The notes: generated from the letters alone by a model not told the origin. Positions 17,140 to 25,221 are shown, counted from the stretch's first letter. The stretch is 43,210 bases of DNA from an uncultured Acidimicrobiales bacterium (GCA_938023735.1 CALJDK010000049.1:1-43210); one strand, 5' to 3'. Made by a program: numbers and translations.

Positions 17140-17169
17140 TTGCGCACTAGAGCGCTCTATTTCTAGGAT
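17140..17169 (+). promoter_or_regulatory. lacI promoter with embedded operator O2
   Basis: TTGCGC (17140-17145), 18 bases and TAGGAT (17164-17169) precede the lacI ATG by six bases, so the message should be leaderless. The palindrome TAGAGCGCTCTA (17148-17159) fills the spacer, and the following bases (TTTCT after one mismatch) repeat one arm of O1. The layout points to autorepression by steric block of RNA polymerase. Confidence 0.6.
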
Positions 17170-17175
17170 TGGTTC

Positions 17176-18168
17176 ATGGCTCAACCCACGATGGACGACG
17201 TAGCGACGAAAGCCGGCGTCTCTCGAGCGTTGGTGTCGTTGGTGATGAACCGGTCGCCCCGGGTGAGCGACCACAGCCGCGAGAAAGTCCTCGCCGTCGC
17301 CAACGAAATTGGCTATCGCCCGAACATGGCGGCCCGAAATCTGGCGAGTGGGCAAACCCAAACCATCGGGCTCATGCTCAACGATCTTCACAACCCGTAC
17401 TTCACCCTGATGGCCGAAGGTGCAGCGGCGGCAGCCGAAGAAGCCGAGATGCGCGTACTCATCAGCTCGGGTTGGAAACAAGACTCCGGTGAGTCCCAGG
17501 CAATCGAACTTCTCCTTGGGCTCCGAACCGATGCGGTGCTGCTCGGCTCGCCTCGACTTCCCGAGCTTCTCCTCGAGCAGTGCGCCGCCCAAACCCCAAC
17601 CGTTGTTGTCGGCGTTTGGGCAACCTCGCCAGCGTTCGACACCATCAACAACGATGAAGACCACGGCGCCGAACTCATCGTCGACCACCTCATGGGGCTC
17701 GGGCACTCTCGAATCGCTCACATCGAAGGCAACCGGGTTGCCGGTGGGCTCGAGCGTCGTGACTCGTTTTCGAAGTCGATGATGAACAGAGGCTTGGCTC
17801 CGATCCTCGTCGAAGGAGATTTCGACGAGATCTCCGGGTACGAAGGGGCGAAAACCGTGATGGCGCTCAAGGAACCACCCACCGCAATTTTTGCCGGTAA
17901 CGATCTTTCTGCCTCCGGGGTGCTCGCGTACCTCGACGAGGCTGGCTTGTCGGCTCCCGGCGACGTTTCGGTGGTTGGCTACGACGACACCGTGCTGGCT
18001 GGCGTGGGTGCGGTTTCGCTCACCACGGTCTTCCAGCCGTGCAAGCAGATCGGCGGCACGGCCATCCAAGCATTACTGGAACGCATCGATGGCCGCACCG
18101 AAGCTCGTCACGAAGTTCTCGAGCCCCGGTTGATCGTACGTTCATCCACCGGCCCGGCACCGTCGTAG
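17176..18168 (+). CDS. LacI family transcriptional regulator of the iol locus
   Basis: The 330-residue protein starts with the LacI headpiece TMDDVATKAGVSRALVSLVMN, with hinge RPNMAARNLASGQ near residue 50. A periplasmic-binding-like effector domain follows (IGLMLNDLHNPYFTLM, then FAGNDLSASGVL and VSVVGYDD). The specificity residues in the recognition helix are Arg-Ala after GVS. It probably binds the TAGAGCGCTCTA palindromes at 16978-16999 and 17148-17159, controlling iolE and itself, with an inositol catabolite as inducer. No ribosome site precedes the ATG. A PhyH gene follows 30 bases downstream and is probably co-transcribed. Confidence 0.93.
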   Translation: MAQPTMDDVATKAGVSRALVSLVMNRSPRVSDHSREKVLAVANEIGYRPNMAARNLASGQTQTIGLMLNDLHNPYFTLMAEGAAAAAEEAEMRVLISSGWKQDSGESQAIELLLGLRTDAVLLGSPRLPELLLEQCAAQTPTVVVGVWATSPAFDTINNDEDHGAELIVDHLMGLGHSRIAHIEGNRVAGGLERRDSFSKSMMNRGLAPILVEGDFDEISGYEGAKTVMALKEPPTAIFAGNDLSASGVLAYLDEAGLSAPGDVSVVGYDDTVLAGVGAVSLTTVFQPCKQIGGTAIQALLERIDGRTEARHEVLEPRLIVRSSTGPAPS

Positions 18169-18198
18169 CTTTCAGCAGAACTCAGGAAAAGCAGTCAC

Positions 18199-19059
18199 AT
18201 GTTTGAAGTGGATATCGATCGTCTCGACGAACAAATGCCCGACATCATCGCCGAGCTCCTCACCGGCCCGGGTGCTGTCGTAATCCGCAAGGCGTTCACC
18301 GATGAACAAGTGGCAGCAGCGCGCGATTACATCATCACCGAGTCCGACGGCGAAGCCGAGCGTGAAACCCATTTCCATGGCGCCAACGAAGACAAGGTGC
18401 ACCTGCAGCGTCGGGTTTGGAACCTCCTCAACAAGGGCGAGGTATTCGAGGCCATGGTGCAACACCCGGCCGTGGCCAAGATTGCCTCGGTGTTCTTGGG
18501 CGACAAGTTCATACTGGGCTCAATAGCCGCTAACCGCCTGCTTCCCGGCGGCCCGGGTCAGGAACCGCACATCGATTACCCGTACTGGGATCTCTACGAG
18601 CGCGAGGGTTTTCCTACCGCCATCAACTCGAGCTTCCCGCTCAACCTGCAGGCCACCATTCCCCTCGATCCCTTCAACGCCACTTCAGGTGCCAGCGCGT
18701 TCCTTGCTGGCTCACAAGGCGAGTTGTTGTACCCCGACAAGGGCGACCGCGACCGCTTCTTCGCCGAAGCCGACCGCATGGCTGGTGACCCCGGCGATTG
18801 CATCATCTTCAACGGCATGGTGTGGCACTGCGCCATGCCCAACAACAGCGACCACGATCGCACGGCCGTACTCATCGAGTACCTCGCCAAGTTTGTGACA
18901 CCGCTCGAGGATCAAAAATCAGGCGTCCGCCAAGAAGTCATTGACCGCGGCACCCCATTGCTTCATCAGTTAATGAGCCTCACATACCCGTACCCAAAAC
19001 TCTTCGACGAAGCAGAAGCCGCCGTGGCAATAGGCCGGGACGCAGTAAAGCAAAAGTAG
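18199..19059 (+). CDS. Phytanoyl-CoA dioxygenase family protein next to lacI
   Basis: This 286-residue Fe(II)/2-oxoglutarate-dependent oxygenase of the PhyH family shows the iron facial triad as HID in EPHIDYPYW near residue 118 and WHCAMPN near residue 213. The 2-oxoglutarate-binding Arg follows in RTAVLIEY. It has a ribosome site (AGGA) and lies 30 bases after lacI, so it probably shares the inositol regulon. Members hydroxylate or oxidatively demethylate small molecules; an O-methyl- or other modified inositol is an attractive but unproven substrate. Confidence 0.88.
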   Translation: MFEVDIDRLDEQMPDIIAELLTGPGAVVIRKAFTDEQVAAARDYIITESDGEAERETHFHGANEDKVHLQRRVWNLLNKGEVFEAMVQHPAVAKIASVFLGDKFILGSIAANRLLPGGPGQEPHIDYPYWDLYEREGFPTAINSSFPLNLQATIPLDPFNATSGASAFLAGSQGELLYPDKGDRDRFFAEADRMAGDPGDCIIFNGMVWHCAMPNNSDHDRTAVLIEYLAKFVTPLEDQKSGVRQEVIDRGTPLLHQLMSLTYPYPKLFDEAEAAVAIGRDAVKQK

Positions 19060-19061
19060 AA

Positions 19062-19080
19062 CGCTCGAGGGCAGCGAGCG
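19062..19080. terminator. Small hairpin between convergent PhyH and lysC genes
   Basis: CGCTCG and CGAGCG form a 6-bp stem around a 7-base loop in the 23-base gap between two convergent stop codons. There is no clear U-tract on either side, so it may be only a weak or Rho-assisted end point. Confidence 0.35.
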
Positions 19081-19082
19081 AC

Positions 19083-20303
19083 CTAAACAGGCTTATGGAG
19101 TTCGAAGGCTTGGTGAAGCTCTTGAACAGCCCGCTCGGCTTCGGCTTCGCGTACGACGCAGCTGACTCGGATTGCTGAGGTCGAGATCATGTCGATGTTG
19201 ATTCCGGCTTTGGCGAGGGTTTCGAACATCGTTGCTGCCACACCAGGGTTGCTCTTCATTCCGGCGCCGATGACGCTGACCCGAGCGATGTCGTTATCGG
19301 AGGTGACGGTGCCGGACCCCATGGTGACGGCGCATGCTTCGGTTACCGATACAGCAGCGTCGAACCCTTCGTGCGGCGACGTAAACGAGATGTCGGTTGC
19401 GCCGTTCTCGGAGACATTCTGCACGATCATGTCGACGTTGACGTCGTGGTCGGCCAAGTCACGAAACAGCTTGGCGGCAATACCGGGCTCGTCGGGAAGG
19501 TCGGCCACGGTAATCTTGGCCTCGCTGGTGTCGTGGGTGACGGCGGAGATGATTGCGTTTTCCATTGCGGGATCCTCCTCGGATACCCAAGTTCCCTGTT
19601 CCCAGGTGAAGGCAGAGCGGATATGAAGTTTGACGCCATAGGTGCGGGCGAACTCGACCGATCGCATCGCAGGCTTTGGGCAACCGGTGGCGGTCATTTC
19701 GAGGAGTTCCTCGAAGGAGATGTGGTTCATTTTGCGGGCGTTGTCGACCACGCGAGGGTCGGTGGTGAACACGCCCGACACGTCGGTGTAAAGCTCGCAG
19801 GCATCGGCGCCAACGGCATGGGCGATGGCGACGGCGGTGGTATCGGACCCACCACGGCCGAGGAAGGTGACGTCGCGTTCGGTGGACACACCCTGGGATC
19901 CACCGATCACCGGGGTGCGACCAGCGGCCAGTGATTCCTTGACCCGCTCGGGGCGAATCTCGAGAATTTTGGCGTTCATGTGATTGGTGTCGGTGATAAA
20001 CCCGGCCTGGCTACCGGTGAACGAGTCGGCTTCGACGCCAACGTCGTGCAGCGCCATACATACCAGCGCGGCGGCCTTGCGTTCGCCGGCGGTGATGAGC
20101 ATGTCCATCTCGCGTCCGGGGCGAGTGCCCGACACCGCGTCGGCGAGCCGAAGAAGCTCGTCGGTCTCTTTGCCCATCGCGCTTACGACAAGGACGATTT
20201 CGTCGCCGGCTTTGCGCCGTCGACGAACCCAATCCGCTACCTCGCGGATGCGGTCGGGGTCGGCAACCGAAGTGCCGCCAAACTTCTGAACGAGTAGTGC
20301 CAC
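19083..20303 (-). CDS. lysC: Aspartate kinase
   Basis: The 406-residue enzyme phosphorylates aspartate, the first step to lysine, threonine and methionine. The N-terminal kinase motif KFGGTSVAD is at residues 7-15, and FLGRGGSDTTAVAIAHA and YTDVSGVFTTDPR are also present. Two ACT regulatory domains fill the last 150 residues (ADLPDEPGIAAKLFRDLADH and GAGMKSNPGVAATMFETLAKAGINI). No aspartate-semialdehyde dehydrogenase gene follows. The start is GTG 20303; TACTAT lies eight bases upstream and a palindrome overlaps the promoter. It is divergent from an aminotransferase gene, with 64 bases between start codons. Confidence 0.96.
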   Translation of the reverse strand: MALLVQKFGGTSVADPDRIREVADWVRRRRKAGDEIVLVVSAMGKETDELLRLADAVSGTRPGREMDMLITAGERKAAALVCMALHDVGVEADSFTGSQAGFITDTNHMNAKILEIRPERVKESLAAGRTPVIGGSQGVSTERDVTFLGRGGSDTTAVAIAHAVGADACELYTDVSGVFTTDPRVVDNARKMNHISFEELLEMTATGCPKPAMRSVEFARTYGVKLHIRSAFTWEQGTWVSEEDPAMENAIISAVTHDTSEAKITVADLPDEPGIAAKLFRDLADHDVNVDMIVQNVSENGATDISFTSPHEGFDAAVSVTEACAVTMGSGTVTSDNDIARVSVIGAGMKSNPGVAATMFETLAKAGINIDMISTSAIRVSCVVREAEAERAVQELHQAFELHKPV

Positions 20304-20326
20304 GACGGTCGATAGTAGTCAAGCGT

Positions 20327-20360
20327 GTCTTTCTGAAAGACCTCGGGCATTCTGAAAGAC
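20327..20360. promoter_or_regulatory. Palindrome and direct repeat between lysC and aminotransferase genes
   Basis: GTCTTTC-T-GAAAGAC (20327-20341) is a perfect 7-bp-arm palindrome, and its TTCTGAAAGAC half is repeated at 20350-20360, 19 bases further on. The element occupies half of the 64-base divergent region and overlaps likely promoter elements on both sides. A shared repressor is a reasonable guess, but no regulator gene lies nearby. Confidence 0.45.
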
Positions 20361-20367
20361 TTGCTGG

Positions 20368-21552
20368 GTGCGCCTGACCAATCGGACCCTCGACCAGATT
20401 CACTCACCTATTGGCGCGGCTTTCGCCCTGCTGCCGTTGGCCAGTGGCACGCGGCCGCTGCTCGATATGAGCCAGGCGGCGCCTTCGTACCCCACCGCAC
20501 CAGTGATCGCCGACCGAATCGCGGCGGTTGCCCATGACCCCAACGGTGGGCGGTATTGCCCGCAGGAAGGGTTGCCCGAGCTGCGCGAGGTGTTCGCGGC
20601 CGAGCTGACCAACCAGTACCCCGGTGTGGTCACCGCCGAGAATGTTTTGATCACCGCCGGCTGTAATCAGGCGTTCTGCCTCGTGGCGTCGGCCATCGCC
20701 GAGCCGGGCGATGAGGTGATTTTGCCGTCACCGTTTTATTTCAACCACGACATGTGGCTCCGCCTCGATGGCATCACGCCGGTGCATCTTGAACCGGCGG
20801 TTGGCTTGGAACCCACCGTTGCCGAAGCCGAGGCTCTTCGTACCGAACGAACCCGCGCCATTGTGTTGGTAACGCCCGGCAACCCCACCGGATACATCAT
20901 GGCGCCCGACACAATCGCGGGGTTTGCCGACTTTGCCGCCCGCAACGACCTGCTGTTGATTGTCGATGAGACCTATCGGTCCTATCGCGGCACCGATGCT
21001 CCCGCTCACGAGCTGTACGCCAGCACGTTCTCTGAGGGAACTGCGTGGGCCGACCATGTGGTCACGCTGCATTCGTTCTCGAAAGACCTGGCGATTCCCG
21101 GCTACCGGGTGGGTGCGGTTGTTGGCCACCCTGACCTGCTGGTCGAAACGATGAAGCTGCTCGACTGCGTGGCCATCTGCGCGCCGCGCATTGGTCAGGA
21201 GGCGGTCATCGCCGGGTTGCGCGATGCCACCGAGTGGCGGATCGAGCAGGCCGAACGTATAGGACAGGTACAGAAGGTCTTTGAGTCGGTCATGGCGGCC
21301 GAGCCCGGTGGGTTCACCCTGGTTGCATCAGGCGCCTACTTCGGCTGGGTGCGGCACCCGTTCGTCGACGAAGCGACCTCGTCGGTTATTCGCCGACTCG
21401 TGGCCGAACTCGACATCCTCACCATTCCCGGCGATGCATTCACGCCCACCGATCAACGATTCCTGCGGATGAGTTTCGCCAACCTCGACGCCGAGCAGCT
21501 CATCGAGCTCGGTCGACGACTCGAAACCATGCAACCTGTGGCAGGTGCATAG
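20368..21552 (+). CDS. Class I/II pyridoxal-phosphate aminotransferase
   Basis: The 394-residue fold-type I aminotransferase has the substrate loop near AAPSYPTAPV and the cofactor-binding VLITAGCNQAFCL. NPTGYI is at about residue 173, IVDETYRSY follows with the Asp and Tyr, and the catalytic lysine is in LHSFSKDLAIPGYRVG near residue 236. FLRMSFAN carries the carboxylate-binding Arg. The amino acid used is not clear. The divergent arrangement with lysC suggests amino-acid metabolism. It starts at GTG 20368, without a strong ribosome site. Confidence 0.92.
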   Translation: MRLTNRTLDQIHSPIGAAFALLPLASGTRPLLDMSQAAPSYPTAPVIADRIAAVAHDPNGGRYCPQEGLPELREVFAAELTNQYPGVVTAENVLITAGCNQAFCLVASAIAEPGDEVILPSPFYFNHDMWLRLDGITPVHLEPAVGLEPTVAEAEALRTERTRAIVLVTPGNPTGYIMAPDTIAGFADFAARNDLLLIVDETYRSYRGTDAPAHELYASTFSEGTAWADHVVTLHSFSKDLAIPGYRVGAVVGHPDLLVETMKLLDCVAICAPRIGQEAVIAGLRDATEWRIEQAERIGQVQKVFESVMAAEPGGFTLVASGAYFGWVRHPFVDEATSSVIRRLVAELDILTIPGDAFTPTDQRFLRMSFANLDAEQLIELGRRLETMQPVAGA

Positions 21553-21600
21553 GACGCACTGGCGAGGATTTGGGCTCAGAACGGAGTACGTTTTTGTGCC

Positions 21601-21708
21601 ATGGCAGGACCAAATTCACCAATCGTCAAGATCGTCGCCATCATCTGTGTTGTCGCCATGATCGTGAGCTTGGTCGCCGCAGTAATCGCCGTGGCCGCAG
21701 GAGGCTAG
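21601..21708 (+). CDS. Small single-pass membrane peptide, 35 residues
   Basis: ATG 21601 to TAG 21708 encodes 35 residues with a polar start (MAGPNSPIVK) followed by an unbroken hydrophobic run of about 22 residues ending AVIAVAAGG. It lies only nine bases before the cyclophilin gene, on the same strand, and is probably co-transcribed. GGAG stands upstream at a long spacing. The composition is that of one transmembrane helix, not a random frame. Function unknown. Confidence 0.55.
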   Translation: MAGPNSPIVKIVAIICVVAMIVSLVAAVIAVAAGG

Positions 21709-21717
21709 AGAGTTTTC

Positions 21718-22641
21718 ATGGGAACCGAAAAGCGCGATCGTCAGCGCGAGAACCGCGCCCAACGTCAGGCCGAGGCCGAGATGCAACGGGCAGCGGAACA
21801 AAAGGCAGCAGCTGCGAAACGGCTCGGGTACCTGGCAACCGGCGCACTTGTTGTGATCGCCGCCGTCTACTTCCTGTTTCTCCGGGGCGACGACGAAAAC
21901 GTAAGCGTGGGCGACGATTCGGGAGTCGTGACCGACGAGATCCCAGCTGACGATCTCGAAGAGCTTGACGAGCTGGTTGAAGATGAATCCATCGACGAAC
22001 CCGAAGACGATGGCACCCTCGAAGAGCCCGACGAAGAGGTCGCTGCACCCGTCGACCCCAGTGAGCTTTTCCCACCCGACGGCGAGTGCCCACCCGCCGA
22101 CGGTTCGGGCGAACGGATCACCCAGTTCGATGGTCCGCACCCGTTGTGTATCGACCTCGACAAGACCTACACGGCCGAGGTCGTCACCAACCAAGGCAAC
22201 TTCACCATCGAGTTCGATACGCAACGCGCTCCGGTAACCACCAACAACTTCGTGACCCTTGCCCGATACCGGTTCTATGAAGGCGTCAACTTCCACCGGG
22301 TCATCGAGGGCTTCATGATTCAGGGCGGCGACGCCGTGGGAACGCCAGCGGGAACCGGTGGCCCCGGCTACCAGTTCGCCGACGAACCCCAGGGCGGCGA
22401 AGGACCCTTCTATGAGGTTGGTTCGGTGGCAATGGCCAACAGCGGACCAAACACCAACGGCAGCCAGTTCTTTGTTGTCACCGGCGCCAGCGGCGAAACC
22501 CTCCCCGACCAATACACCCGGTTCGGCACGGTCACGGCTGGTATGGAAACCATCACTGCCATCGAAGCCGCCGAGACCGACGCGGGCGACGCCCCGGTCG
22601 AGCCAATGACCATCGAGTCGGTCACCATCACCGAAAGCTAG
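21718..22641 (+). CDS. Membrane-anchored peptidyl-prolyl cis-trans isomerase, cyclophilin type
   Basis: The 307-residue protein has a charged, helical cytoplasmic start rich in Arg, Gln, Glu and Ala (residues 1-35), one membrane helix (about 37-55) and a long Asp/Glu-rich linker. A cyclophilin domain fills residues 145-307. Active-site motifs are FHRVIEGFMIQGGD near residue 200 and SVAMANSGPNTNGSQFFVV, with the catalytic Arg in FHR. The domain should act outside the membrane in folding of exported proteins. This layout is common in actinobacteria. Confidence 0.94.
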   Translation: MGTEKRDRQRENRAQRQAEAEMQRAAEQKAAAAKRLGYLATGALVVIAAVYFLFLRGDDENVSVGDDSGVVTDEIPADDLEELDELVEDESIDEPEDDGTLEEPDEEVAAPVDPSELFPPDGECPPADGSGERITQFDGPHPLCIDLDKTYTAEVVTNQGNFTIEFDTQRAPVTTNNFVTLARYRFYEGVNFHRVIEGFMIQGGDAVGTPAGTGGPGYQFADEPQGGEGPFYEVGSVAMANSGPNTNGSQFFVVTGASGETLPDQYTRFGTVTAGMETITAIEAAETDAGDAPVEPMTIESVTITES

Positions 22642-22654
22642 GCCGGGCCTGCCC

Positions 22655-23647
22655 ATGCCAATCTTTGCTCGGGCTGCCACAACGTTCCTGATCTGTTTGG
22701 GATTGCTTTCGCTCGCGTCGGTCGACCCCGCGGCGGCTCGCCAGCGCAACTATGCCTTCGCCGTGGTGGGCGATGCACCGTACAGCGCTACCCAACTCGC
22801 CGAGTTCCCGAAGCTGCGGCGGGAAATCAGTCGGCGCAAGCGGGTGGAGTTTGCCGTACACGTTGGCGACATCAAGTCGGGAAGCTCGCCATGTGCCGAT
22901 GTGTACTTCGGACAGATCAAGGCCGAGTTCGATCAGTTCCGCAAGCCGGTGTTGTTTACTCCGGGCGACAACGAGTGGGCCGACTGCCATCGCTTCACCG
23001 CTGGTGGATATGACCCCCATGAACGGCTGGCCAAGCTGCGTGAGGTGTTCTTCGCGAACCCCAGCCAGTCGCTGGGTCAGAACCCGTACCCGGTGCAGAA
23101 CCAGGCTGCCGTGTTTGGCCGGGCGCAGGTGGAGAACCAACTGTGGACCCAACCGGGCGTGGTGTTTTCCACCGTGCATCTCATCGGGTCACGCAATGGC
23201 ACCGCCGCCTGGTACGCCGACGATCCCACCGGCACCAAAGTCGACGACCCGGCGCGCCGCAATCAAGAGGTGGCCGATCGAAACAGCGCTGCACTCGAAT
23301 GGCTCGATCACACCTTTGCAACCGCAGCCGCGCAAGACGCCCGCGGAGTGGTGGTGTTTCAGCACGCCAACTCGTTCAATCTGCTTGGCGCACCGCGGGT
23401 AGAGCATCAGGCATTCGTCGACCGATTGGCCCAACTTGCCAGCGACTTCAACCGGCCGGTGCTGCTCATCGAAGGCGACACTCACTCGTACCTCATCGAT
23501 CGACCGCTGCTCGACACTACGCCACGCGCTCGCAAGCTCCGGCGTATCGTGGTTGCCGGCACTCGGGTCGACGAGTTCCTCCGGGTCACCGTGAACTTCT
23601 CTCGCAAGAACCTGTTCACGGTGAAGCGGATTCCGGTTCCGGACTAG
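22655..23647 (+). CDS. Secreted metallophosphoesterase-like protein
   Basis: The 330-residue protein has an N-terminal signal peptide (hydrophobic residues 8-22, likely cut after PAAA). The calcineurin-like fold is recognisable from FAVVGDAPYS, then VHVGDIKSG, TPGDNEWADC and, near the C-terminus, LLIEGDTHSYL. The first motif has GDAPY in place of the usual GDxH, so one metal ligand may differ from classical enzymes. Substrate unknown. It sits 13 bases after the cyclophilin gene, and aat follows 11 bases later, so the three form a likely operon. Confidence 0.85.
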   Translation: MPIFARAATTFLICLGLLSLASVDPAAARQRNYAFAVVGDAPYSATQLAEFPKLRREISRRKRVEFAVHVGDIKSGSSPCADVYFGQIKAEFDQFRKPVLFTPGDNEWADCHRFTAGGYDPHERLAKLREVFFANPSQSLGQNPYPVQNQAAVFGRAQVENQLWTQPGVVFSTVHLIGSRNGTAAWYADDPTGTKVDDPARRNQEVADRNSAALEWLDHTFATAAAQDARGVVVFQHANSFNLLGAPRVEHQAFVDRLAQLASDFNRPVLLIEGDTHSYLIDRPLLDTTPRARKLRRIVVAGTRVDEFLRVTVNFSRKNLFTVKRIPVPD

Positions 23648-23658
23648 CGGTAGGTGCG

Positions 23659-24372
23659 ATGACCGCCGATAGCCGTGGCCCTGTCGAGCCGCCCCCCACG
23701 CCGTGGGTATTTCCACCTATCGACCTCACCGACGATCAGGAGTTGCTGGCGGTTGGCGCCGATCTTGAGCCCGGCACGATTCTGGCCGCCTACCGCAGTG
23801 GGCTGTTTCCGATGCCACTGAAGAATGGTGGCGATATCGGCTGGTGGTCGCCCGATCCGCGGGCGGTGCTGCCGCTCGACGAGCTACGGGTGAGCCGGTC
23901 GCTTCGGCGAAGTTGTCGCCGGTATCGCACGACGGTCGATGTGGCCTTTCGCGACGTGGTGGCCAGGTGTGCGGATCCCTCGAGGCCCCATGGTTGGATC
24001 GATAACCAGATCCACGAGGCATACAGCCGGCTCCATGATCTTGGCTGGGCCCACAGTGTCGAAACGTGGGCCGATGACGAGCTGGTCGGCGGGCTCTACG
24101 GGTTGTGCATTGGCGGCCTGTTCGCGGGCGAGTCGATGTTTCATACCGCTACCGACGCGTCAAAGGTTGCGCTGGTGAAACTGGTGGAGGTGTTGGATGA
24201 TGGCAGGCCTCGTCTGCTCGATGTGCAGTGGAACACCGAGCACCTGTCGTCGTTGGGGGTAGTCAGCCTGAGGCGGCCCGACTATCTCGACTACCTCGCC
24301 GGTGTGCTGGCAACGCCGATTCCGGCCGGGTTCGTAGCCAATTCGCAACCGGATCTCGACGGCTCACAGTAG
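23659..24372 (+). CDS. aat: Leucyl/phenylalanyl-tRNA--protein transferase
   Basis: The 237-residue enzyme adds Leu or Phe to N-terminal Arg or Lys of proteins, marking them for ClpS/ClpAP degradation. Family motifs are FPPIDLTDDQELLAVGADL, YRSGLFPMP and WWSPDPRAVLPLDEL, with GGLYGLCIGGLFAGESMFH near residue 150 and DVQWNTEHLSSLG near residue 190. The ATG at 23659 is chosen because the family begins shortly before the FPP motif; the open frame extends far upstream but there overlaps the phosphoesterase gene. It is the third gene of the ppiase-phosphoesterase-aat group. Confidence 0.95.
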   Translation: MTADSRGPVEPPPTPWVFPPIDLTDDQELLAVGADLEPGTILAAYRSGLFPMPLKNGGDIGWWSPDPRAVLPLDELRVSRSLRRSCRRYRTTVDVAFRDVVARCADPSRPHGWIDNQIHEAYSRLHDLGWAHSVETWADDELVGGLYGLCIGGLFAGESMFHTATDASKVALVKLVEVLDDGRPRLLDVQWNTEHLSSLGVVSLRRPDYLDYLAGVLATPIPAGFVANSQPDLDGSQ

Positions 24373-24426
24373 GCTGTCGCTTCGCAATCTCTTTAACATT
24401 TCGGCGATCTGGCCGATGGACCGATA

Positions 24427-25221
24427 ATGGAATCTCGATCTCTACTCGCTGTTGGCCTGGGTATTCTCGGCCTCATCCTTGGTGTTGTTGCCGCAACATC
24501 GGGCTCCGGCATTGTTGCCGTTCTTGCGGGTCTCGCTGCGGTTTGTGCCGGCGGAATGGGCATGTTGCCCAGCGCGGTCGGCGGATCAGCCGATGGCGAC
24601 CAAAAGTCGGTGGCCGAACTCGAAGAAGCTTTGGCTTCACAGGTGCAGGCTCGTATCGCTGCTGAAGATGCAGTGAAAAGCCTCGGTGCGCAGCTTGCCA
24701 GTGCCCAGAACCCTCTTGAAGGAACCGTCGAAGCGGCCGAGTCGGTCGTCAACAGCAAGGCGATCCTTACCGATCCCGAAACCGGCCTCTTCACCGAGGA
24801 CTATTTCAACGTTTCCATCAATGCTCGTATCGCCGCCGCTCGACGCCACCTTCGTCCGGTCGCTATTGCGGTTGTCGAGGTCGTTCGCCTCGGCGACGAC
24901 GGTACCGAAACCGCCGACGCCACCCTGGTCGCCAATGCAATCACGAAGACCCTTCGTGAGGCCGATACGTCGTGTCGGATGGGCGATGGACGCTTTGGTT
25001 TGGTGCTTGAAGATACGCCCGAGAACGGGGCGATCTGGACGGTCGAGCGCATTCGCCGCGAGATCAACGAGCACGAAGAGGGTCTCACGATGCGAGCCGG
25101 CGTGGCCTGCTACCCAAGCCACGCCTTCGACTCGGCCAACCTGCTTCTCCAAGCCAACGCCGCCCTCAAGGGCGCCCGCGAGTGGCAGCAGGACCGCATC
25201 GAAGTCGCAAACCCCAGCTAA
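24427..25221 (+). CDS. Membrane protein with degenerate GGDEF domain
   Basis: The 264-residue protein has two N-terminal hydrophobic segments (about residues 7-48), a short coiled-coil region (residues 60-95) and a GGDEF-like domain. The domain starts with DPETGLFTEDYF and ends with RAGVACYPSHAF and a long helix. Where active diguanylate cyclases have GGDEF it has MGDGRF, and the metal-binding Asp after the first beta-strand is missing (VVEVVRLG). It is therefore probably not catalytic and may instead bind a nucleotide or a partner. It follows aat by 54 bases. Confidence 0.8.
   Translation: MESRSLLAVGLGILGLILGVVAATSGSGIVAVLAGLAAVCAGGMGMLPSAVGGSADGDQKSVAELEEALASQVQARIAAEDAVKSLGAQLASAQNPLEGTVEAAESVVNSKAILTDPETGLFTEDYFNVSINARIAAARRHLRPVAIAVVEVVRLGDDGTETADATLVANAITKTLREADTSCRMGDGRFGLVLEDTPENGAIWTVERIRREINEHEEGLTMRAGVACYPSHAFDSANLLLQANAALKGAREWQQDRIEVANPS

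Noticed and set aside
20304..20367. Lysine riboswitch before lysC
   Set aside because: Only 64 bases separate lysC from the divergent gene, far too short for the lysine aptamer, and the gene may be leaderless.
21616..22749. 377-codon frame on the minus strand opposite the cyclophilin gene
   Set aside because: The cyclophilin on the plus strand has full active-site motifs; the opposite frame is low-complexity and has no ribosome site or domain.
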